From: an uncultured Anaerobutyricum sp.
GTDB lineage: Bacteria > Bacillota > Clostridia > Lachnospirales > Lachnospiraceae
Assembly: GCA_934317185.1 (NCBI GenBank)
Contig: CAKREJ010000045.1
Span: forward strand, 1-11,466
DNA length: 11,466 nt
Direction: 5' to 3'
The first letter of the stretch is position 1. Every line of letters begins with the position of its first letter. Positions 6,339 through 11,466 of this stretch are shown here, piece after piece. The notes under the pieces are model-generated. The model was not told where the DNA came from and did not search any database. It worked only from the letters and a program-made list of their open reading frames with translations. A program made the position numbers and the translations under genes.

Positions 6339-6344
6339 CACCTC
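6339..6344 (-). promoter_or_regulatory. Ribosome binding site deciding the GTG start of the GTPase-nuclease
   Basis: GAGGTG on the minus strand, 6 bases before the GTG at 6332. The upstream in-frame GTG at 6341 lies inside this site and lacks a good site of its own. Confidence 0.6.
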
Positions 6345-6357
6345 ATTTCAAAATTTC

Positions 6358-6399
6358 ATTCAAGAATGACTCGGCATTCTTGCTGCGAGATGTGCATCA
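6358..6399 (-). repeat. Dispersed hairpin repeat, copy A
   Basis: Copy A of a 41-42 bp intergenic repeat. It contains the perfect 8-bp hairpin CAAGAATG/CATTCTTG (6361-6368 and 6375-6382) and ends in GATGTGCATCA. Copy B lies at 7851-7891. It is in the leader of the GTPase-nuclease gene, about 14 bases upstream of its ribosome site. Directly beside it is a second hairpin, ATGCCA (6399-6404) with TGGCAT (6409-6414). Confidence 0.65.
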
Positions 6400-6429
6400 T
6401 GCCACGCATGGCATATTACGGCACTAAAC

Positions 6430-6470
6430 TAAAAAAGCGACATGACTTCTATCTTCAAAGCCCTGCCGCT
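6430..6470 (-). terminator. Possible terminator after tRNA-Ser
   Basis: Minus strand: AGCGGCA (6464-6470) pairs with TGTCGCT (6436-6442) through one G-U, followed by TTTTTT (6431-6436). The 21-base loop makes it a weak or partial terminator, which would allow some readthrough into the GTPase-nuclease gene. Confidence 0.4.
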
Positions 6471-6505
6471 CTTATATTCTTATCCTCTGACTACAGTCAT
6501 TCAAA

Positions 6506-6595
6506 CGGAGATGGAGGGATTTGAACCCTCGCGCCGGTTATAGCCGACCTACCGCATTTCGAGTGCGGACCCTTCAGCCACTTGGGTACATCTCC
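6506..6595 (-). tRNA. tRNA-Ser (anticodon CGA)
   Basis: A 90-base class II tRNA. The acceptor stem is GGAGATG/CATCTCC with discriminator G at 6506. The anticodon stem CCGCA/TGCGG encloses loop CTCGAAA, with the CGA anticodon at 6559-6561 reading UCG. The long variable arm (GTCGG/CCGGC) is diagnostic for serine. The T arm is GAGGG-TTCAAAT-CCCTC. No 3' CCA is encoded. It is expressed from the promoter at 6610-6638, with only about 7 bases of leader. Confidence 0.97.
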
Positions 6596-6609
6596 AAAAC
6601 ATATCCGCT

Positions 6610-6638
6610 ATTATATCAAAAAAAATTCGTTTTATCAA
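6610..6638 (-). promoter_or_regulatory. Strong promoter for tRNA-Ser
   Basis: Minus strand: TTGATA (6633-6638), 17-bp spacer, TATAAT (6610-6615). It is near consensus and immediately upstream of the tRNA. I see no convincing separate promoter between the tRNA and the GTPase-nuclease gene. Confidence 0.85.
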
Positions 6639-6644
6639 GAGACG

Positions 6645-6681
6645 AAAACCAGAAACTTTCTATCGGGCAGAATATTTCTGG
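6645..6681 (-). terminator. Possible terminator after the AI-2E-family gene
   Basis: Minus strand: CCAGAAA (6675-6681) pairs perfectly with TTTCTGG (6649-6655) around a 19-base loop, followed by a short TTTT run. It lies 17 bases past the stop codon and just before the tRNA promoter. The stem and T-run are weak. Confidence 0.35.
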
Positions 6682-6697
6682 CTTTCTCATCCTTCTA

Positions 6698-7825
6698 TTA
6701 TAAATCAATCTTTTTTCTTTGTAATCTACGGTTTGCATCATCTTTAAGCAATACATACAACACGGCAGTAACCGGTATCGCAAAAATCATCCCAATCACT
6801 CCAAAAAGATTACCTCCGATCAAAGCTGCACTTAACGTCCAAAGCGGAGCAAGACCAACAGACCCACCTACTACTCTTGGATAAATGAATTGATTTTCGA
6901 TAAACTGTACCACCTGATAAACAACGATACTTAAAAGACCCTTCCACGGGTCTACCATAATGATGAGCAAGGCTCCAATAAAGCAGGAAGCAAAGGCTCC
7001 AATATACGGTATGAATGAAAGAATCGCTGTAAGTACCGCAATCAGATTTGCATACGGAAAACGGAAAACAGTAAATGCAATAAACATTAATCCTCCAAGA
7101 ATAACTGCTTCTATACACTGTCCGGAGAAAAATTTGGAGTATGTTTCATTCACAAGATGTGCTATGTAGCATATTTTATCGGCTTGTTTCCCTGATAAAT
7201 GAGCATAAAGCATTTTTTTACATTGTCTTGAGAGAGAGTTCTTACTCAACAATACATAAATAGCAATAATGAAGCCCATTAACACATTAACTGCCACACT
7301 AAAAGCAGAAGTCGTTGCATCCACTACTTTCCCAAGTGCATTTCCCACATTCCCTACATGACCCGTTATCTGCATCATAAGCTTATTGAAATCCCAGGAC
7401 GCAATTTCTTTTGAAAGCCATTCCGTATCCATTCCGTTACTCCGAAGCCATGAAAGCCACTTTGGTACATTTTCCATAAAAACATAGTAAATACTTTTTA
7501 CAGAAGTTACGAGTCCCGGCACAAACATTGTATATACAATTGCGATCAAAAGAAGTATACACGCCATTGTCGCAAATAAACTAAGACCTGCTATTGGCAT
7601 CTTTTCCAGCTTCGTATACTTCTTTTTTATTTTTGTAAAAAGCCGCTCAAACATTTTCATAGGTACATTTAAAACAAATGCAAGAATCAAACCTACTATA
7701 ATAGGAAGAACCAATGTGATTCCCCTTTGTGCTGTCTTAATCACTGCAGGAAGATGCATGAGCAGAGCAAATAATACAACACCAAATGTAATTAGCAAAA
7801 GACTTCTTTTGGTTTCTTTTTCCAT
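6698..7825 (-). CDS. AI-2E / PerM-family membrane transporter
   Basis: A 375-residue polytopic inner-membrane protein of the AI-2E transporter family (TqsA, PerM, YtvI type). Members are linked to autoinducer-2 export or to ion antiport, and the substrate here cannot be told. Hydrophobic segments lie at about 9-26, 35-53, 82-104, 170-193, 236-254, 257-290 (probably two), 296-310 and 327-360. A soluble helical stretch (105-165) lies between the third and fourth, as in the family. Family marks: FIPYIGAF (271-278), the QFIYPRVVGGSVGL stretch (312-325), and the final GVIGMIFAIPVTAVL (342-356). The start at 7825 has GGAGG upstream with a spacer of 13 bases, which is long and may reduce translation; no better in-frame start exists. 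It follows trxB by 68 bp with no promoter seen, so co-transcription with trxA-trxB is likely. Confidence 0.88.
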   Translation of the reverse strand: MEKETKRSLLLITFGVVLFALLMHLPAVIKTAQRGITLVLPIIVGLILAFVLNVPMKMFERLFTKIKKKYTKLEKMPIAGLSLFATMACILLLIAIVYTMFVPGLVTSVKSIYYVFMENVPKWLSWLRSNGMDTEWLSKEIASWDFNKLMMQITGHVGNVGNALGKVVDATTSAFSVAVNVLMGFIIAIYVLLSKNSLSRQCKKMLYAHLSGKQADKICYIAHLVNETYSKFFSGQCIEAVILGGLMFIAFTVFRFPYANLIAVLTAILSFIPYIGAFASCFIGALLIIMVDPWKGLLSIVVYQVVQFIENQFIYPRVVGGSVGLAPLWTLSAALIGGNLFGVIGMIFAIPVTAVLYVLLKDDANRRLQRKKIDL

Positions 7826-7850
7826 TAAAAGTAATATTCCTCCTTTTCCT

Positions 7851-7891
7851 ATTCAAGAATGCTTCCCATTCCTGCTATAAGATGTGGGTCA
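7851..7891 (-). repeat. Dispersed hairpin repeat, copy B
   Basis: It shares its first 11 bases (ATTCAAGAATG) with copy A at 6358-6399, and 19 of the last 25. The hairpin is shorter here: GAATG (7857-7861) with CATTC (7867-7871). It fills most of the trxB / AI-2E gap, 2 bases from the trxB stop codon and just upstream of the ribosome site of the next gene. Confidence 0.65.
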
Positions 7892-7893
7892 GT

Positions 7894-8817
7894 TCACATC
7901 TTTCCTGCCAGATATTCTTCTATATAATGGGAGGCTGTCGCTCCGTCTGCTACAGCGGTTACTACCTGACGAAGTGCTTTCGTCCTCACATCACCGATTG
8001 CAAATACACCTGGTATATTTGTGCGTGTTGATTCATCCGCAATAATATATCCTGCTTCATCCATATCAAGAATTCCTTCAAATAATTCAGAAGACGGCTT
8101 TCTTCCAATACTGATAAATGCACCATCTATAGAAATTTCTGTATCAGCTCCTGTCTTTACATTATGAAGCTTGGCCGCAGTAAGTTTCTTATCATATAAA
8201 AATCCGCTCACTGTTGTATTCCAGTAAAATTCGATATTCGGTGTTTCCTCCAGTTGCTTATGATAAATCTTTGTGGCACGAAGAGAATCTCTTCGATGAA
8301 CAAGGATAACCTTTTTGCAGATTCTTGATAAAGTCATGGCATCTGCTGCAGCAGTATTTCCACCACCGATCACCATAACCGTTTTATTGCGGTAAAACAT
8401 TCCATCACAAGTCGCACAGTAACCGACTCCTCGTCCAACTAATTCTTTCTCCCCCGGCACCCCAAGTTCTCTTGGAACCGCACCAGTTGCAATAATGATC
8501 GTTCTTGCTTTAAATGTCCCTTCACTGCTTTCTATCTTCTTTATCTCACTGGAAAAATCCACACTCAGCACTTCTGCAAGCTCTGTCTTTGCTCCAAAGC
8601 GTTCAGCTCCCTGCTGCATCTTTTCTGCCAGACTAAATCCATCAATTCCCTCCTCAAATCCCGGATAGTTATCAATCTGAGAAGTAAGTGCCATCTGCCC
8701 TCCGGCAGACAGCTTTTCAAGAACCATTGTAGAAAGTCCTGCTCTTGCACAATAAAGTGCTGCTGTATATCCACCCGGACCTCCACCGATAATGACTACA
8801 TCATATATTTTATCCAT
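7894..8817 (-). CDS. trxB: Thioredoxin reductase
   Basis: A 307-residue cytoplasmic flavoenzyme that passes electrons from NADPH through FAD and a disulfide to thioredoxin. The FAD-binding motif is GGGPGGYTAA (11-20), the redox-active CATC is Cys134-Cys137, and the nucleotide fold is IGGGNTAAADA (150-160). HRRDSLR (174-180) is the pattern for NADPH rather than NADH. The second FAD motif is GVFAIGDV (270-277). Length and order are normal for low-molecular-weight bacterial TrxB. The ATG at 8817 has AAGGAAA upstream. It lies 36 bp after trxA in the same orientation, so the two form one operon that supplies reduced thioredoxin. It is not the ferredoxin-dependent type, as the HRRxxxR motif is intact; the substrate preference follows from family knowledge. 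Confidence 0.95.
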   Translation of the reverse strand: MDKIYDVVIIGGGPGGYTAALYCARAGLSTMVLEKLSAGGQMALTSQIDNYPGFEEGIDGFSLAEKMQQGAERFGAKTELAEVLSVDFSSEIKKIESSEGTFKARTIIIATGAVPRELGVPGEKELVGRGVGYCATCDGMFYRNKTVMVIGGGNTAAADAMTLSRICKKVILVHRRDSLRATKIYHKQLEETPNIEFYWNTTVSGFLYDKKLTAAKLHNVKTGADTEISIDGAFISIGRKPSSELFEGILDMDEAGYIIADESTRTNIPGVFAIGDVRTKALRQVVTAVADGATASHYIEEYLAGKM

Positions 8818-8853
8818 CGTATTTTCCTTTCTATATTTATATTCTCCGGCAGC

Positions 8854-9174
8854 TTACAGGTATTCTTCGATAAATGTCTCAATCTTTGCTTTCGAATCCG
8901 GTGCAACTATAGTTCCTGCCACTGCACCGTTTTTAAAAAGAAGAAGAGTTGGAATGGTATCTATTCCATATTTTTCTGCAATTTCCGGAGCTTCATCAAC
9001 ATTAACCTTCGCAAAAACAAGCTTGTCCTCCTGCTGTTCAGCAATCTTATCAAAAGCTGGTGCAATTCTTCGACAATACGTACACCACGGTGCCCAAAAA
9101 TCTACAATAACCGGTTGATCTGCCTCTAAAATCTTGTGTTTAAAATCTTCTGTTGTAATATTTATTATTGCCAT
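8854..9174 (-). CDS. trxA: Thioredoxin with atypical CTYC active site
   Basis: A 106-residue single-domain thioredoxin, the usual family length. It reduces disulfides of cytoplasmic proteins and is recycled by the TrxB encoded next to it. The fold is clear: PVIVDFWAPWC (21-31), active site Cys31-Thr-Tyr-Cys34, Asp25 in the buried-acid position, and the cis-proline loop TIPTLLLF (73-80; Pro75). The dipeptide between the cysteines is TY rather than GP, which is expected to change redox potential or partner choice; the CRRIAP that follows is otherwise ordinary. The start at 9174 has AGGAGG 9 bases before it. An extended -10 promoter and a large inverted repeat lie upstream. It is the first gene of trxA-trxB, probably continuing into the AI-2E-family gene. 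Confidence 0.95.
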   Translation of the reverse strand: MAIINITTEDFKHKILEADQPVIVDFWAPWCTYCRRIAPAFDKIAEQQEDKLVFAKVNVDEAPEIAEKYGIDTIPTLLLFKNGAVAGTIVAPDSKAKIETFIEEYL

Positions 9175-9223
9175 AAAAAATTCCTCCTAAAAATCAACGC
9201 TAGTTTTCATCGGTAGTTTCCAT

Positions 9224-9255
9224 ATATACTTTACATTTTCTGTGTAACAGTATAT
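9224..9255 (-). promoter_or_regulatory. Inverted repeat at the predicted trxA transcript start
   Basis: Plus strand ATATACTTTACA (9224-9235) and TGTAACAGTATAT (9243-9255) form an almost perfect dyad with one extra base in the right arm and a 7-base centre. It begins where the trxA transcript is predicted to start, so it could be an operator or a 5' mRNA hairpin. Confidence 0.45.
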
Positions 9256-9260
9256 TTTTT

Positions 9261-9269
9261 ATAATACCA
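9261..9269 (-). promoter_or_regulatory. Possible extended -10 promoter of trxA
   Basis: Minus strand TGGTATTAT: TATTAT with the TG of an extended -10, about 90 bases upstream of the ATG. No good -35 box is visible. Confidence 0.4.
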
Positions 9270-9305
9270 CATTTTCTGAAAGTTTACTCTTGTTTTCTGA
9301 TTTAA

Positions 9306-9325
9306 TTCATTCAAGTTCATTCAAG
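9306..9325. repeat. Two tandem 10-bp copies
   Basis: TTCATTCAAG occurs twice in direct tandem (9306-9315, 9316-9325). The same 10-mer, continued by AA, also occurs at 6355-6366, where it begins dispersed repeat copy A. This may be a fragment of that repeat family. Confidence 0.55.
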
Positions 9326-9329
9326 AAAA

Positions 9330-9398
9330 ATCAACTGAAACGAGAACTGTATATTCAATAGATATTTTCTATTGATTTGCAGGGCGTTCTCGATTGAT
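9330..9398. promoter_or_regulatory. Nested three-level palindrome upstream of the reductase promoter
   Basis: Around a centre near 9365: inner arms TCAATAGA (9355-9362) and TCTATTGA (9368-9375); middle arms CGAGAAC (9341-9347) and GTTCTCG (9386-9392); outer arms ATCAA (9330-9334) and TTGAT (9394-9398). All are perfect. The right end overlaps the -35 box at 9394. It may be an operator or activator site for the divergent region. There is no T-run, so a terminator is unlikely. Confidence 0.5.
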
Positions 9399-9423
9399 AA
9401 TGTTCCTCAATAGTTAGTATAAT
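9394..9423 (+). promoter_or_regulatory. Promoter of the OYE-family reductase
   Basis: TTGATA (9394-9399), 18-bp spacer, TATAAT (9418-9423). The predicted start near 9430 gives a leader of about 90 bases. This leader contains a small hairpin, AAAACA (9443-9448) with TGTTTT (9452-9457), before the AGGAGGG ribosome site. Confidence 0.7.
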
Positions 9424-9520
9424 AGAGTCATCAAATGCTGTTAAAACAATATGTTTTACTAATCTTTTTGACTTATTTTTATACTAATAATAACGATCAA
9501 TTTTTTAGGAGGGTTTCATA

Positions 9521-11466
9521 ATGAAAAACAAATATGCACATATTTTTGAGCCATTAACTGTTCGTACAATGACACTCAAAAACAGAATCTGCATGATGCC
9601 AATGGGAACAAACTATGGTGAGCAGAATGGTGAGATGAGTTTTCTTCATATCGATTACTACAGACAGCGTGCAAAGGGTGGCACAGGTCTTTTAATCGTT
9701 GAAAATGCAAACGTTGATTTCCCACAGGGTTCTAACGGTACTACACAGCTTCGTATTGATCATGACAACTATCTTCCACGACTTTACAAGTTCTGCGAAG
9801 ATATGCATCGTTATGGTACAAAACTTTCTATCCAGATCAACCATGCGGGAGCTTCCGCTATGTCTTCCCGTATCGGTGGACTTCAGCCAGTATCTTCCTC
9901 TAACATTCCTTCCAAAACAGGAGGTGCTGTACCTCGCCCATTATCCAAAGATGAAATTCTTGCTATCGTAAAAAAATACGGAGAAGCTGCGAAACGTGCA
10001 CAGACTGCCGGATTTGATGCTGTTGAGATTCATGCCGGACATTCTTACTTGATTAGCCAGTTCCTCTCCCCTGTATATAATGACAGAACAGATGAATTTG
10101 GTGGAAGCATTGAAAACAGAACTCGTTTCTGCCGCATGATCATCGATGAAGTAAGAAGCCAGATCGGACCTCATATGCCAATCATGTTAAGACTTTCTGC
10201 GGATGAACTTGTAGATGGCGGAAATACTTTGGAAGATACTTTAAAATATCTTGAATATTTAAATGACGAAGTAGATATCTTCGATGTATCCTGTGGTCTT
10301 AACGACTCCATCCAGTATCAGATCGATGCGAACTACATGAAAGATGGCTGGAGATCTTATATGGCGAAAGCTGTTAAAGAAAAGTTCGGCAAACCAGTTA
10401 TTTCCATGGGTAACTACCGTGATCCTCAGGTCGTAGAAGACACTCTTGCAAGAGGTGACTGTGACTTAATCGGTATGGGACGTGGACTTATCGCTGAGCC
10501 AAACTGGGTTCATAAAGTAGCAAATGATGAGGAATGTATGCTTAGAAAATGTATCTCCTGTAACATTGGATGTGCCGGAAACCGTATCGGTGGAAACAGA
10601 CCTATTCGTTGTACAGTAAACCCATCTGTTCTTGAAGGAGACACACATCTTGGACGCAAAGTAAACAAGAACTGTAACGTAGTTGTAATCGGTGGTGGTA
10701 CCGCCGGTCTTGAAGCAGCCTGCTCCGCAGCAGAAGTTGGATGTACTACATTCCTTCTTGAGAAAAAAGATGTTCTCGGTGGACTTGCTACAGAAATCTC
10801 CAAGATTCCTGCAAAACACCGTTTAAATGATTTCCCTGTATACCTTCAGAGACGTGCTGCTGCTCTTGATAACCTTTACATCTTCAAGAATGTAGAAGCT
10901 ACTCTTGAAGTGATTGAGAAGTTCAACCCACACATCATCATCTGTGCTACCGGTTCTGCTCCTCTCCTTCCACCTATCACAGGACTTCATGAAAACATTG
11001 ACAAAGAAGGTGGAAAAGTTGAATCTATCTTAAGCATGATCAAACATGTACCTGATTATCCAGAAGATATGACCGGACAGAAAGTAGTTGTAATCGGCGG
11101 CGGTGCTGTAGGTCTTGACGTAGTAGAATTCTTCGCTCCAAGAGGTGCTGAAGTATCTATCGTTGAAATGATGCCTGCAATCGGACGTGATCTTGATCCT
11201 GTAACAAAGAACGATACAAAATGCATGATGGAAAAATACAATGTAAACCAGCTTACAAGCACAGCTCTTCAGGAAGTAAAAGAAGACTGCTTCGTTGTTA
11301 AGAGTCCAGAAGGCGAAGTTTACGAGCTTCCATTTGATCACGGATTTGTATGCCTTGGTATGAGAGCACAGAGCAAGGTTTACGAAGAAGTATCCAAAGC
11401 TTATAAAGACACTAACGTTCGTGTTGAAAATATCGGTGACAGCGTAAGAGCAAGACGTATCATTGA
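9521..11466 (+). CDS. FMN/FAD/4Fe-4S old-yellow-enzyme reductase (2,4-dienoyl-CoA / enoate reductase family), 3' end cut by window
   Basis: 648 residues are visible and the frame is open at the right edge. It is a modular NAD(P)H-dependent reductase of activated C=C bonds. Residues 1 to about 335 are the FMN-binding TIM barrel of the old yellow enzyme family: NRICMMPMG (21-29), HAGHSYLISQFLSP (171-184; His171, and Tyr176, the likely proton donor) and NDRTDEFGGSIENR (187-200). The 4Fe-4S ligands are Cys344, Cys347, Cys351 and Cys364. An FAD fold starts at VVVIGGGTAGLEAA (387-400), an NAD(P) fold at VVVIGGGAVGLD (522-533), and the closing IGDSVRARRI (638-647) shows that little is missing. Relatives include E. 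coli FadH, BaiCD/BaiH and clostridial 2-enoate reductases; the substrate cannot be chosen. The ATG follows AGGAGGG at 7 bases. It is divergent from trxA. Codon use is narrow (mostly CTT, GTA, GGT/GGA and CGT/AGA), unlike its neighbours, which suggests high expression. Confidence 0.93.
   Translation, partial: MKNKYAHIFEPLTVRTMTLKNRICMMPMGTNYGEQNGEMSFLHIDYYRQRAKGGTGLLIVENANVDFPQGSNGTTQLRIDHDNYLPRLYKFCEDMHRYGTKLSIQINHAGASAMSSRIGGLQPVSSSNIPSKTGGAVPRPLSKDEILAIVKKYGEAAKRAQTAGFDAVEIHAGHSYLISQFLSPVYNDRTDEFGGSIENRTRFCRMIIDEVRSQIGPHMPIMLRLSADELVDGGNTLEDTLKYLEYLNDEVDIFDVSCGLNDSIQYQIDANYMKDGWRSYMAKAVKEKFGKPVISMGNYRDPQVVEDTLARGDCDLIGMGRGLIAEPNWVHKVANDEECMLRKCISCNIGCAGNRIGGNRPIRCTVNPSVLEGDTHLGRKVNKNCNVVVIGGGTAGLEAACSAAEVGCTTFLLEKKDVLGGLATEISKIPAKHRLNDFPVYLQRRAAALDNLYIFKNVEATLEVIEKFNPHIIICATGSAPLLPPITGLHENIDKEGGKVESILSMIKHVPDYPEDMTGQKVVVIGGGAVGLDVVEFFAPRGAEVSIVEMMPAIGRDLDPVTKNDTKCMMEKYNVNQLTSTALQEVKEDCFVVKSPEGEVYELPFDHGFVCLGMRAQSKVYEEVSKAYKDTNVRVENIGDSVRARRII

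Noticed and set aside
6191..6884. Plus-strand ORFs across the tRNA-Ser region
   Set aside because: They run through a tRNA gene and promoter on the other strand and have no homology cues.
10466..11341. Minus-strand ORFs inside the reductase gene
   Set aside because: They are antisense shadows; the plus-strand frame has complete OYE, 4Fe-4S and FAD motifs.

Overview
The window looks like a low-GC, Gram-positive anaerobe, most likely a gut Clostridia of the Lachnospiraceae type. This is inferred from AT-rich intergenic DNA, strong AGGAGG-type ribosome sites, sigma-A-like promoters with 17-18 bp spacers, an oxygen-sensitive class of 4Fe-4S/FMN enoate reductase, and a minimal SufCB-type Fe-S assembly pair. 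No species can be named from the sequence alone.

Layout. Everything from 1 to about 9270 reads leftward (minus strand); the last gene reads rightward and runs off the right edge. From left to right: (a) 1-175, an AT-rich stretch with two TTAC-centred palindromes and a possible leftward promoter for a gene outside the window; (b) a TetR-family regulator (176-724), with an unusual structured, palindrome-rich element of about 180 bp just upstream (750-931); (c) a small hypothetical gene (994-1200) with its own promoter; (d) a CsoR-type metal-responsive repressor (1424-1696) with a strong terminator, lying downstream of a two-gene Fe-S assembly operon sufC-sufB (3483 to 1840); (e) a large translation-factor GTPase related to Tet(M)/EF-G that carries a complete YacP/Rae1-type NYN nuclease domain at its C-terminus (3603-6332), preceded by tRNA-Ser(CGA) with a near-consensus promoter; (f) an AI-2E-family membrane protein (6698-7825) behind a thioredoxin / thioredoxin reductase pair (trxA-trxB, 9174 to 7894); (g) a divergent intergenic region of 346 bp with several palindromes; (h) a nearly complete FMN/FAD/4Fe-4S old-yellow-enzyme reductase (9521 to the edge).

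How the genes fit together. Three themes recur: thiol and flavin redox chemistry (trxA, trxB, the OYE reductase), Fe-S cluster supply and metal sensing (sufC, sufB, csoR), and ribosome-directed functions (tRNA-Ser and the GTPase-nuclease fusion). The most unusual item is that fusion: both halves belong to families that work in the ribosomal A site, one as an EF-G-like GTPase and the other as a ribosome-dependent mRNA endonuclease. Its usual automatic label, tetracycline resistance, is not well supported here. Secondary points of interest are the structured repeat upstream of tetR, a dispersed hairpin repeat found twice just upstream of genes, and a thioredoxin with a CTYC instead of CGPC active site.
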